A stretch of 64,000 nt of DNA from Myxococcus qinghaiensis. GTDB taxonomy: Bacteria; Myxococcota; Myxococcia; Myxococcales; Myxococcaceae. A model generated the notes under the pieces. It made no database searches and was not told the DNA's origin. It was given only the letters and a program-made list of their open reading frames with translations. Position numbers and translations under genes: made by a program. Location: NCBI RefSeq assembly GCF_024198215.1, contig NZ_JAKCFA010000003.1, positions 372,001 through 436,000 on the forward strand. Direction: 5' to 3'. Shown piece by piece: positions 16,884-25,622 of the stretch. How positions within the stretch are numbered: position 1 is the first letter of the stretch; each line of letters opens with the position of its first letter.

Positions 16884-19364
16884 TCAGCCCTGCGGTTTCG
16901 GGAACGACAGAACCGACTCACCTTCAGGAAGCTTTTCGAGCTTCGCGCCGCCCTGCGCGTCCAGCTTGCCCTTGCGGACACCGCCATCCGGCAGCTTGAG
17001 CTCGAACTCGCGCCCCTCCACGGACCCGCCGCTGCGGCTCTTCATCTTCAGCTGCATGGAGCCCGACTCGGCCGGCGGCAGCTTTCCAATCTCCTTGAGG
17101 CTGATGGACTCGCTCTGCGCCGAACCCGCCGCCTCCATCTTCACCTTGGAGCCCTTGAACTTCACCTCGGAGCCATCCAGCGTGAGCGTCTTGGCGATGA
17201 GCTTCACGTTGCCGGACTTCTCCACCTGCAACGCCAGGTTCCCGTTGACGATGACGGAGAGCTTGTCGGACTTGAGCGAGTACGTCTTGGCCATCAAGGT
17301 CGTCTCCTCCTTGATGTGAATCTGGAACAGGCCCTTCACCTCTTCCTTCAGGTCCTTGCCCACCGTCACGGTAGCGGCGCCCTTCACCTCGGTCTGCCAG
17401 TTGGCGCCAATCTTCCGCTCCGTCTTCTCCGCCACCGTCTCGCTGCGGTGGCCCATGACGTTCTCGACGTGCGCGCCGCCCACCTGAATCGACTTCACAC
17501 CACCGGTCGCCTCGTTCAGCGCCAGCGCGACGGACACCGCCAGCGCCCCGCCAATCGTGGTGACCTTGGCCGCGCCCACCATCTCCGACGAGGCCTTGGA
17601 GACATCCACGAAGAGGTTGCCGCCCACCGTCATCACCTGGTTGCCATCGACCTCCTCGTCGTGGCTCCCGAGCGTGGTGCTCTCGCGGTTCTTCTGCACC
17701 AGCAGCGACTGGTTGCCCTCCACCATCGACACGTCGTGCTTCTTCACCAGCAACGTCTGGAAGCCCTCCACCGTGCGCTTGCGGTCCTTCTTCACCAGCA
17801 GCGCCTCGTACCCGCCCACCTGCTGGTCCTTGTTGTTCTCCGTGAGCAGGTCTTCGTCCTTCTGCGCGTGGGTGAAAATCTCTTCCGCGCCCGTGGAGTC
17901 CTCGACGCGCACCTCGTTGAAGCCGTCGCTGCCGGGGCTCGACGCGCTCTTGCGAGTGCTCTTCGTCTTCTCGTCCGGCAGCGGGTACGGCGCCATGTTG
18001 GAGCCGTTGTAGACGGCGCCCGCCACCAGCGGTCGGTCCGGGTCACCCTCCAGGAAGCGAATCACCACCTCCTGGCCGATGCGCGGCAGCCACACGTCAC
18101 CCCACGCCGGGCCACCCCACGGCTGCCCCACGCGCACCCAGCAGGAAGCCCGCTCGTCCCGCTTGCCCTCGCGGTCCCAGTGGAACTGGACCTTGATGCG
18201 GCCGTGCTCGTCGGTGTGGATCTCCTCGCCGGAGGGCCCCACCACCGTGGCCGTCTGCAGGCCGGCGATGCGCGGGGGCGGCGTCTTGCGACGCGGCCGG
18301 AAGGGCACTTCCTTGGGGATGAGCTGGAACTGGTTGCGGTAGAGCCCCTGGAGCGACTCGCTGCCCGCCGTGACGTCCGGCTGGAGGCCCGAGTGCACCA
18401 CGTCAGTGACGAGGTACTCCCCCTTGAAGACGTCGTCCTCGGACAGCGCCACTTCCATGAGGAACCCTGGCGTCAGCCGAGGCGCCACGCTGTCACCCGC
18501 GAGCGTCCGGCCCCCCAACGTGGCCTCCTCCACGCGCACGCTCGCCGTGGACTTGCCCACGCCAGGTGTCACGTAGCCGGCGGGATAGTCGTACAGCTCC
18601 AGCGCCGTGACGCCCTCCTTCGCCTCCGTCTTTCCGGAGACGTCCAGCGCGGGCTTCGCGAAGTCGTAGTCCTTCACGTGCACGGCGCCCGGACGCAGCC
18701 GGTGCACCACCTCCAGCGCGGAGAGATACTCCTCCTCCACCACGGCCTTGCCCACGTTGGGACGCAGCGGCAGCACCTTGCCCTGCGGCAGCGGTGCATG
18801 CGCGCTCGGCTTGTCGCCCAGCACCAGCGTGTGCCCGTCCTCGGAGTGCTCGAAGAAGTAGAAGATGCCCTCCCACTCCATCAGCCGGCTGATGAAGGCG
18901 AAGTCCGACTCGCGGTACTGCACGCAGTACTCGCGCGGCGCGTAGCTGGCCGACAGGGCCGCGCGCATCTCGATGCCGTTCTCCTTCAGCACCGCCTTGA
19001 GGATGTCGGGGACTGTCTTCTCCTGGAAGATGCGGCTCTTGTGCGACTGCGTGAGTCGCCACAGTCGCGGCACCACGTGAGCCCGGTAGCGCCGGCGCCC
19101 CGTCTTCATCCCCAGGGCTTCCACCTCGCGCACCCAGCCGTGCACGTGTCGGGCGGAGAAGTCCCGCACCGAGAACGTCGCCAGCGCGTCCTGTCCCACC
19201 AGCTCCGCGACGTCGAGCGGCTCGCCTTCCACCGTGAAGAAGTCCACGCGGAAGTCGAACAGGCGACTGAGCCCCTCGGAGCCGGAGATGCCCGACACGC
19301 CCAGCCCGTCCGGGCCATGAGGGCCGACCTTCAGCGAGAACGCCGGTGAGCTCTGTCGTGACAT
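16884..19364 (-). CDS. vgrG: Type VI secretion tip protein VgrG (TssI)
   Basis: 826 residues. The N-terminal gp27-like part includes YRESDFAFISRLMEWEGIFYFFEH and the later YNQF-type segment (LYRNQFQLIP). The gp5 OB-fold segment is clear: HTDEHGRIKVQFHWDREGK, WVRVGQPWGG, WLPRIGQEVVIRFLEGDPDRPLV. A long repetitive beta-helix region follows (about 480-740). The C-terminal tail of about 50 residues (EFELKLPDGGVRKGKL to the end) is an extension beyond the usual core and resembles the adaptor segment in the next gene. VgrG forms the spike of the type VI secretion needle and carries cargo. No other tss genes are in the window, so this is an orphan vgrG/effector island. Confidence 0.95.
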   Translation of the reverse strand: MSRQSSPAFSLKVGPHGPDGLGVSGISGSEGLSRLFDFRVDFFTVEGEPLDVAELVGQDALATFSVRDFSARHVHGWVREVEALGMKTGRRRYRAHVVPRLWRLTQSHKSRIFQEKTVPDILKAVLKENGIEMRAALSASYAPREYCVQYRESDFAFISRLMEWEGIFYFFEHSEDGHTLVLGDKPSAHAPLPQGKVLPLRPNVGKAVVEEEYLSALEVVHRLRPGAVHVKDYDFAKPALDVSGKTEAKEGVTALELYDYPAGYVTPGVGKSTASVRVEEATLGGRTLAGDSVAPRLTPGFLMEVALSEDDVFKGEYLVTDVVHSGLQPDVTAGSESLQGLYRNQFQLIPKEVPFRPRRKTPPPRIAGLQTATVVGPSGEEIHTDEHGRIKVQFHWDREGKRDERASCWVRVGQPWGGPAWGDVWLPRIGQEVVIRFLEGDPDRPLVAGAVYNGSNMAPYPLPDEKTKSTRKSASSPGSDGFNEVRVEDSTGAEEIFTHAQKDEDLLTENNKDQQVGGYEALLVKKDRKRTVEGFQTLLVKKHDVSMVEGNQSLLVQKNRESTTLGSHDEEVDGNQVMTVGGNLFVDVSKASSEMVGAAKVTTIGGALAVSVALALNEATGGVKSIQVGGAHVENVMGHRSETVAEKTERKIGANWQTEVKGAATVTVGKDLKEEVKGLFQIHIKEETTLMAKTYSLKSDKLSVIVNGNLALQVEKSGNVKLIAKTLTLDGSEVKFKGSKVKMEAAGSAQSESISLKEIGKLPPAESGSMQLKMKSRSGGSVEGREFELKLPDGGVRKGKLDAQGGAKLEKLPEGESVLSFPKPQG

Positions 19365-19471
19365 GACTCCCCCTTCACCAGCGGCAAGCCATCAACGGCA
19401 TGCCGGGGACGGAGGCGGAATTCTACCACACCGAGTGAATCCCGGCGCACGCCCCGCGCCGGAAGTCCGGC

Positions 19472-20443
19472 TCAAACGTCCAGCGGCTCCGTGGTGCGCA
19501 CCACCCGCATCCCTGCCCGCCGCAGCTCCTCGATGGCCTCATCGGCCAGTCGGGGGAAGTCCAGCGAGGGCGGAAGCGGCTCCAGGGGTGGCGCGGGCAC
19601 GGGGCTCATCGCGTCGACGAGGATGTGCACCCGCCCCATCTTCGAGCGGTCCGTCCGTTCGATGTGCTCCCGGAGGTCTCTCAGCGTGGACAGGACGCAG
19701 TGGGACTTGGCCTGACCGAAGACGTAGAGGCGATCAAACGTCATCAATCGCTCGAAGAGGCGCGTGTTGAATTCGCCCACACGCTGCCCCTTCACCTCCG
19801 TCACCTCGGGCATGAGCACGGAGTAGTTCTCCGTCAGCGGGTTCTCACCCTTCAGCTCGAAGTGCGTCGCGGTGTCCCGCACCAGCGCGTGGAACACGCT
19901 GGCCTCGTAGAACGCCGGCACCAGCGCGTGGCTCAGGCCTCCGAGCAGCGCATGGTACGGCCAGATGGTGAGCACGTAGCGCGCCTGCGCCTCCAGGCGC
20001 TCGCAGTACTCCAGGCTCTCCTCCGGAAAGCGCGTGGCCCGCCACCGGCCCGAGCGGACATCCGCCGCGGAGACTTGCGTCATCGGCGCGGGGTGCTGGC
20101 CTTGCGCGTCCTTCCACCAGGCGGGATGGAAGATTTGAAAGATGCGGTGGGTGTCGAGCGAGAACACCAGCTCCGTCACCCGGTCCAGGTGCGAGTAGAG
20201 CCAGCGCAGCGTGCGCTGGGTGTCCTCGACGGCGCCGGGGACGAAGAGGCTGGCGCCGGGCGAGCAGAAGGCCACCTGCACGTCGATGCCGAAGGCGGCG
20301 ATGCGCACCTTGTCTTCGCGCGCGGGGCGGATGCCGTGGCGGGCGACGTAGCGCCGGGCCTCGTCGGCGACCTCGGCGGTGCGCTCCAGGTACAGCTGAC
20401 CCGCGCGAGCGTCCTCGTGGAAGTCAGGGATGGGCAGGGACAT
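19472..20443 (-). CDS. Isochorismatase-like nicotinamidase
   Basis: 323 residues, longer than the typical nicotinamidase of 180-220. Family elements are a catalytic Asp in AAFGIDVQVAF (about residue 52), a metal-site-like SLDTHRIFQIFHPAWW (Asp/His) and a catalytic Cys in FGQAKSHCVLSTLRDL. The enzyme hydrolyses nicotinamide to nicotinate. It follows the nicotinate phosphoribosyltransferase gene by 24 bases on the same strand, so the two would carry out consecutive steps of NAD salvage. The inserted segments and greater length suggest a divergent branch; another isochorismatase-family amidase is possible, but the neighbour supports nicotinamidase. Confidence 0.8.
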   Translation of the reverse strand: MSLPIPDFHEDARAGQLYLERTAEVADEARRYVARHGIRPAREDKVRIAAFGIDVQVAFCSPGASLFVPGAVEDTQRTLRWLYSHLDRVTELVFSLDTHRIFQIFHPAWWKDAQGQHPAPMTQVSAADVRSGRWRATRFPEESLEYCERLEAQARYVLTIWPYHALLGGLSHALVPAFYEASVFHALVRDTATHFELKGENPLTENYSVLMPEVTEVKGQRVGEFNTRLFERLMTFDRLYVFGQAKSHCVLSTLRDLREHIERTDRSKMGRVHILVDAMSPVPAPPLEPLPPSLDFPRLADEAIEELRRAGMRVVRTTEPLDV

Positions 20444-20467
20444 GGGGTCCTCCTGAGGTGATTCGAG

Positions 20468-21913
20468 TCAGCGGCCCTTGGGGAAGTGACGCCGCGTCAG
20501 CTCCTCGACGAGCGCCTTCGTGGCGGGAGTCTGGGCAATCTTCGCGGGCTCCGCGCTCGCTTCCAGCGCGCCGACGAGAGAGGGCGTCTCCGGCTCGGCC
20601 TCCATGAGCGGGAAGTAGCCCTCCGGCGCCGGCTCGCCTTCCTGGCCCACGAGGCCAATGGGGCCGGAGCCGTGACGGCGGCGGAAGAGGACAGGCGTGC
20701 CGGGGATGCTCTGCTTGCCCTCGGCCAGCTCGTTGCCGAACTTCATCACCGGCTGGGGGCCCGTCTGCGACAGCTTGTAGATGGCGGCGACCCTGTCGCG
20801 CGTGAAGGGGCAGTCCATGGTGCGAGCGACGATGTGGCCACCGTAGCCGTAGAACTGCGAGCCCGGCTCCCAGCCCACCTGTCGTCGCAGCTCCTCGAAC
20901 TCGCGCGTGGCCTCCGCGTCCAGGCCGTCCTCGAGGATGTTGACGGGCTTGATGCCCATGTCGCGCGCGCGCGTCACGGCGTAGAGGTACTGGAGCTTCT
21001 TGTTGCCGGAGTCGAAGCGGATGGAGTCGCCGGAGCCCGGGTCCTCGCGGATGAGCTGGAAGGCGGCGGGGATGCCCGAGGTGAGCGTGTCGAAGGTGTC
21101 CAGCAGGTAGCTGGAGCGCTGGGGACGGCGCTCGCGCATGGCGCGGAACGCGGCGTCATCCGAGCCGTAGCGCTGGATGTGCTCATGCCCCATGGTGCCC
21201 ACCGGCATCATCCCCAGCGAGCGCGCGCCCTCCACGTTGCTGGTGCGGGTCACGCCCACGTCCTTGCAGGCACGCAGGGCGAGGTCGTGCTGTCCCAGAC
21301 AGGTCGCCGCGCGCAGGCCCACCTCGAAGATGCGCGCGGGGTCCTCCACGATGTCGATGAGCTCCTGGACGGTGGCGCGCACGCGCTTGGAATACCCCTC
21401 CGAGTCCACGGTGATGGGCACCGGCTTGACGCCCACCGCGTCGAGCGTCTCCAGGGCGATGGCCTTCTGCTCCTCGCAGGTGACGTGGGCGAGCGCGCGG
21501 GCCAGCACGTCCCGGTCCATCAGGGCCTGGGTGGCGACCTGGATGCGGAAGTTGAGCTGGAGCAGCAGCGGCTCCACCCAGGAGACGAGGGCGGAGGGGC
21601 CGGTGAGGGTGAGGATGGGCTCGCGCGGGAAGAAGACCGAGCCGCGAGGGATGGCGCGGATGGAGAGCTTCTCCTTGCGGAGGATGGCCGCCTTGAAGCC
21701 CACGCCCATCTCGTAGTCGTAGCGCGCGAGAAAGTCGTAGTCCTCGGCCTTGGGCTCGGGGAGGAGCGCACGCACGTAGGCCGCGAGGTCCAGCGGCATG
21801 ACCTGGAGACCGCCCTTGCGGTGTGAGTAATAGAACGTCTCCCGGCGCAACGGCCAGCCGGCCTCCGCCATGCTGAACTTGTAGCCATCCGTCGCGAGCA
21901 GCGAGGTCGCCAT
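20468..21913 (-). CDS. pncB: Nicotinate phosphoribosyltransferase
   Basis: 481 residues. Family features include the N-terminal LLATDGYKFSMAEAGWP, YSHRKGG, the segment GTMGHEHIQRYGSDD near the active-site region, FDSGNKKLQYLY, and the C-terminal half with YGYGGHIVARTMDCPFTRD. The enzyme joins nicotinate and PRPP to make nicotinate mononucleotide in the Preiss-Handler pathway. It is the first gene of a two-gene operon with the nicotinamidase. Its start is divergent from the TonB-like gene, with 113 bases between that should hold both promoters. Confidence 0.9.
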   Translation of the reverse strand: MATSLLATDGYKFSMAEAGWPLRRETFYYSHRKGGLQVMPLDLAAYVRALLPEPKAEDYDFLARYDYEMGVGFKAAILRKEKLSIRAIPRGSVFFPREPILTLTGPSALVSWVEPLLLQLNFRIQVATQALMDRDVLARALAHVTCEEQKAIALETLDAVGVKPVPITVDSEGYSKRVRATVQELIDIVEDPARIFEVGLRAATCLGQHDLALRACKDVGVTRTSNVEGARSLGMMPVGTMGHEHIQRYGSDDAAFRAMRERRPQRSSYLLDTFDTLTSGIPAAFQLIREDPGSGDSIRFDSGNKKLQYLYAVTRARDMGIKPVNILEDGLDAEATREFEELRRQVGWEPGSQFYGYGGHIVARTMDCPFTRDRVAAIYKLSQTGPQPVMKFGNELAEGKQSIPGTPVLFRRRHGSGPIGLVGQEGEPAPEGYFPLMEAEPETPSLVGALEASAEPAKIAQTPATKALVEELTRRHFPKGR

Positions 21914-22026
21914 CCTGGGTGCCTTCCTCCGGTGTTTCTTGAGACTACGCGCGGCATGATGGGTTTCCTACCCTTCCGGCTCGCTTTCCCGGGCATGCCT
22001 TGTCGACGCGATTAAAAGGGGACGTC

Positions 22027-23829
22027 ATGTCGCCGGCCCCCTCCCGACGCCTGCTTCCCGCGCTCGCCGCCAGTGTGGCCGTGCACGGGCTGCTGTGGCT
22101 GCTCGTCGATGGACCGCCCCGTGCGCCCCGCCCGCCCGCGCCTCCCACTCGCCCCACCGAATTGCAGTGGGTGGAGGTGACGTCGGCTACCCAGTCCACG
22201 CCTGAACGCGCCCGGCAGGACGGCCTGACGCCCAGGTCCGGGAGCGACGCGGAACCGTCCGTGCCCCAGCCGGCCAGCGAAGCCCGGGCCGACGCATGGC
22301 CTGACCCCAGCAAGCCCCCGCCCGGCATCCCCGTGGCGGACAAGGCCGGCACGGCGAAGGAGCTCAAGCCGAGCCCCGAGGATGCGTCGGTTCCTCCCGA
22401 ACCCGCGCTCGCGGAGCGGCCCTCTCGCGAAGCGGCAGCCCCATCCGCTCCGCCGCGAGCGGAGACTCATGAGCAAGCGCCACCGGGCATCCCTCTGCCC
22501 GGAGCCCTGGCCGCAGTGCCAGAGCGAGAGAACAGGAAGCACGACGCATCGACCGAGACGTCCTCCACCACCGCGCGCGCACCGCATCCGCCCGACAGCC
22601 CGCGAGCGGATGCGTCCGCCGTCAACGCGGAGTCACCTCCGCCAGACAGCCCGCTGGCCATGGCCGACACCTCGGCTGCCACGGAGCCGCATCGGCCACG
22701 CGGCTCGCGAGCCGAGGCCACGACTGTCCCGGAGCCTCGTCCGCCAGACAGCCCGCGAGCCGACGCCTCGGTCATCACGGCGCCTCGCCCTGCCGACAGC
22801 CCGCGAGCCGACGCCTCGGTCATCACGGCGCCTCGCCCTGCCGACAGCCCGCTGGCCGTGGCCGATGCCTCCGCCGCCACGGAGCGAGCACGCGTGAGCG
22901 ACCTCCCCCGCGCGACTCCGCGCCTGGCCGAAGATGTCCCGCGAGCGGCCACCTCCACGGCGCTCGCGGACTTCGCGCGCGCGCCCGAGGCCATGGCACA
23001 AGCCTTGGACACCGCGCGCCTCACGGAGTCTCCCGGCTCGGGATTGCTCCTGGCCGCGCGGACCCAGGCGTTGCCGATGCGTCGTGGAGACACCACCCCG
23101 CCGCCACCGGACGTCGGCATCCGGGACGCACGCAAATCCCCCACGCCTCAGGCGCTCGTCGAGGACCTCGTCTCGGAGAGCGTGGGACGCGGCAAGGTGG
23201 ACCGGGGGCTCGTGCATCCCTACTTCAGCCAGCTCGGCAAGAAGCTGGTGGCCGTCTGGGACGCGGACCGCTCCGTGAAGGAGCACGGCCTTCAGGGCTA
23301 CTTCGACATGGGCATGGAGCGCAGCCGCGCCTATGGCCGCGCCTGGAGCGAGCGCGCCGCGAACTACGGCTCCTCGGGCGCGTTCGTCGCGAACAACCAG
23401 CCGCTGGACGACAAGCGCCGCCCGGTCAGCACCGTGGGAGACCCGGCCCTGCGCATGCGCAGTGAGCTGCGCGAGAAGATGCGCGAGGGCTTCCGCTCCA
23501 CGCGCCGAGCTCTCATTCGCGTCATCCAGGACCGCCACGGTCGCCTGCTCGACGTCGTGCTCGTGGACCCCAGCCACCAGCCCGAGGTCGACCAGGAGGC
23601 CGTGAAGGACGTGCGCGCCGCCGCGGAAAGGCTCCCTCCCCCACCCGCCGAAGCCGTGGGGAGCCGCGAGCGGCTCGTCAGCCTCTGGGAGTTCGAGCTG
23701 ATCATCTCCATCAGCCCGCCCATCCCCACCTTCACCTTCGAATTCGATGAGGCCCTCGGCTTCATCGACACCCGCCTGCCCCTGGACAAGCGCATCTACA
23801 AGCGCGTGCGCCTGGTCGAGCTCCGCTAG
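22027..23829 (+). CDS. TonB-like energy transducer with long disordered spacer
   Basis: 600 residues from the ATG at 22027; an in-frame ATG at 22000 is less well placed relative to AAGGGG upstream. It has one N-terminal transmembrane helix (ALAASVAVHGLLWLLV), then a very long Pro/Ala/Ser/Glu-rich spacer (about 35-360) with tandem repeats such as PRADASVITAPRPADS. The C-terminal domain includes ALIRVIQDRHGRLLDVVLVD and AAERLPPPP, resembling the TonB C-terminal fold. TonB proteins couple inner-membrane energy to outer-membrane transporters. No exbB, exbD or receptor gene is nearby. The C-terminal domain has extra segments and ends in KRIYKRVRLVELR, so it may serve another envelope task. Confidence 0.75.
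   Translation: MSPAPSRRLLPALAASVAVHGLLWLLVDGPPRAPRPPAPPTRPTELQWVEVTSATQSTPERARQDGLTPRSGSDAEPSVPQPASEARADAWPDPSKPPPGIPVADKAGTAKELKPSPEDASVPPEPALAERPSREAAAPSAPPRAETHEQAPPGIPLPGALAAVPERENRKHDASTETSSTTARAPHPPDSPRADASAVNAESPPPDSPLAMADTSAATEPHRPRGSRAEATTVPEPRPPDSPRADASVITAPRPADSPRADASVITAPRPADSPLAVADASAATERARVSDLPRATPRLAEDVPRAATSTALADFARAPEAMAQALDTARLTESPGSGLLLAARTQALPMRRGDTTPPPPDVGIRDARKSPTPQALVEDLVSESVGRGKVDRGLVHPYFSQLGKKLVAVWDADRSVKEHGLQGYFDMGMERSRAYGRAWSERAANYGSSGAFVANNQPLDDKRRPVSTVGDPALRMRSELREKMREGFRSTRRALIRVIQDRHGRLLDVVLVDPSHQPEVDQEAVKDVRAAAERLPPPPAEAVGSRERLVSLWEFELIISISPPIPTFTFEFDEALGFIDTRLPLDKRIYKRVRLVELR
22752..22847 (+). repeat. Exact 48-base tandem duplication in the TonB-like spacer
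   Basis: Two identical 48-base copies (22752-22799 and 22800-22847) encode PRADASVITAPRPADS twice. Looser copies (SPLAMADTSAAT, SPLAVADASAAT) flank them. Confidence 0.9.
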
Positions 23830-23841
23830 CGCTTCGCCAGG

Positions 23842-24369
23842 CTAGAGGCAGTCCACCAGCCCGTCGTAGAGCGTCTTCTGCGTCCCCGGCAACGTGGCGT
23901 AGAGCGGCTCCGGCCCCGCGAGCGCCGTCAGCAACGCCGCCATCGTGGTGCCGCGCGCCAACGGACTCTTGCAGGCCCACGTCCGCGTCTGCGTGGAGAT
24001 GACCCCCGTGCGCGAATCAATGTCCTCGGCGCTCCCGCCGAACACCCAGAGACACTGACCGACGACACCCGTCCGAGTCTCCACCGAGCAGCGGAAGACG
24101 ATGGACTCGATGTTGGAGTAATCCCCCTCGCAGAACGTGTCGCCACAGATGTCGTCGAAGTTCTGATTCAAGCGACCGCGGAGCTCGAACCACGCCTGGA
24201 ACTCCGCCTCCGACTGGAAGTAGCTCACCGCATCGACATACGACTTCGCCCGCCGCTCCGGGGGCCGCGAGGACACCCCTTCCTGGGGCACCTCCGCCCC
24301 AGCGAGCGACGACAGACCCAGCGACGACAGACCCAGCATCGACAGCACCCACCATGAACGCATGCTCAT
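23842..24369 (-). CDS. Secreted hypothetical protein
   Basis: 175 residues. A signal peptide (MLGLSSLGLSSLAGAEV, cleavage after AGA) is preceded by a GGGAGG ribosome binding site. The mature part has four cysteines in a compact region (ICGDTFCEGDY, FRCSVET, QCLWVFGG) and two more nearer the end (TWACKSP and the final Cys-Leu), so disulfides are likely. It is convergent with the TonB-like gene and divergent from the lipoprotein gene that follows. I recognise no family. Confidence 0.7.
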   Translation of the reverse strand: MSMRSWWVLSMLGLSSLGLSSLAGAEVPQEGVSSRPPERRAKSYVDAVSYFQSEAEFQAWFELRGRLNQNFDDICGDTFCEGDYSNIESIVFRCSVETRTGVVGQCLWVFGGSAEDIDSRTGVISTQTRTWACKSPLARGTTMAALLTALAGPEPLYATLPGTQKTLYDGLVDCL

Positions 24370-24491
24370 CCCGACGGACCTCCCCCTGGAACAACCAGGT
24401 CACTCGGGCTTAACTTGTTTTTCACGTAGTGCTGCCTTCACAAATAATCCGGGATGGCATTGAGTGTCTGCCTCTTGAAAGGCAGGCCCGA

Positions 24492-25562
24492 GTGGCGCCC
24501 CTCCTCCGTCGTGTTTCCGATATCCTCGTCCTCACTGTCGTCGCGCTGACCTTCGCGTTGCTGCCGGGATGCGGCGAGGGTTACTCGGAAGACGACCCGT
24601 TCGGAGAGGCGCAGCGGGCGCTGCTCAACGGCGTGGGCTCCACGGCGGCGCGCGCGGCCCTCACGAAGCGGTGGGCGCCCATCCACTACCAGGACGTGGA
24701 TGTGACGGGCTCGCACTCGCTCAGCGGCAAGTCCGACTTCCTCACCCGCGTGGACTTCGACGGGGACTGGAGCGGGACGAACAACTGGGACAACACCGGC
24801 TCACGCGTGCTGTCCGCGCACGCGTATCAGTCCGTGGTGGAGACGAGCACGCACTGGTACCTGCTCTACACGTTCTTCCACCCGCGTGACTGGTCCGACA
24901 GCATCTTCGACACCGAGCATGAGAATGACGGCGAGGGCGTGCTGCTCGTCGTCCAGCGCGACGGCAGCGAGTACGGCTCGCTCGTGGGCGCGGTGACGGT
25001 GGCGCACAAGGACTTCTTCTCCTTCGTTCCCTCGGGCAGTCCGCTCAGCTCCGGCTCGGAGTCGCTCGACGGCACGCTGTCGCTGGTCTCGTTCGAGGGA
25101 CAGCTCCACCCCATCACCGCGCAGGAAGCCAAGGGGCATGGCCTCAAGGCGTGGCCCGCGTACGACATCGTCGGTGACGGCGTGAAGTACTTCCCGTCCC
25201 TCTCGCTCGCCGAGCAGCCCTCGTCCGCCACGGACTCCGACGTGCGCTACAAGTTGGTGGACATCTACGGCGCGGAGGGGCTCTGGCCGCGTCGCGAGCT
25301 CACCACGCTGTTCTCCTCGTACGGGACGTTCCGGGGAGACACGAGCGGCGGCTGCGGACTCGTCGCGGGCAACTGCGGCTCCAACTCCGCCAACTCGCCC
25401 TGGGGCTGGGATGACCAGAACGACGGCCCCATCCTCCGAGGCGAAATCGCGAACGACCCGGCGAAGCTCGCGGCCTGGTACTTCAGCCCGTCGTCGCAGT
25501 TCTCGACGACGTACACCTTCAACCCGTTCAAGGGCATCGGCACGGACCCGAACCAGCCCTGA
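24492..25562 (+). CDS. Secreted lipoprotein, unknown function
   Basis: About 356 residues from the GTG at 24492; an in-frame GTG at 24429 would put 21 extra residues before the leader. The leader ends in a lipobox (LLPGC). The mature protein begins with a stretch rich in small and charged residues, then a beta-rich domain with the pattern RWAPIHYQDVD, YLLYTFFHPRDWSD and EHENDGEGVLLVVQRDG. This arrangement of aromatic and acidic residues is reminiscent of Vps62-like or NPP1-like secreted domains, but I cannot confirm that. It is a single gene, convergent with ppa. Confidence 0.7.
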   Translation: MAPLLRRVSDILVLTVVALTFALLPGCGEGYSEDDPFGEAQRALLNGVGSTAARAALTKRWAPIHYQDVDVTGSHSLSGKSDFLTRVDFDGDWSGTNNWDNTGSRVLSAHAYQSVVETSTHWYLLYTFFHPRDWSDSIFDTEHENDGEGVLLVVQRDGSEYGSLVGAVTVAHKDFFSFVPSGSPLSSGSESLDGTLSLVSFEGQLHPITAQEAKGHGLKAWPAYDIVGDGVKYFPSLSLAEQPSSATDSDVRYKLVDIYGAEGLWPRRELTTLFSSYGTFRGDTSGGCGLVAGNCGSNSANSPWGWDDQNDGPILRGEIANDPAKLAAWYFSPSSQFSTTYTFNPFKGIGTDPNQP

Positions 25563-25579
25563 GCGACAACGCCTGACGA

Positions 25580-25608
25580 CGCGGAGCAGGACTCACTCCC
25601 GCTCCGCG
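25580..25608. terminator. Possible bidirectional terminator between convergent genes
   Basis: CGCGGAGC at 25580-25587 pairs with GCTCCGCG at 25601-25608. An outer CCTGACG/CGTCAGG pair (about 25573-25579 and 25621-25627) nests around it. There is no T-tract. The position between two converging genes supports a transcript end here. Confidence 0.42.
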
Positions 25609-25622
25609 CCAGGCTTCAAGCG

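Noticed and set aside
16227..19349. A 1040-codon plus-strand frame opposite vgrG and the effector start
   Set aside because: Composition is Arg/His/Gln/Leu-rich without domains, and the minus strand holds clearly real genes with strong motifs.
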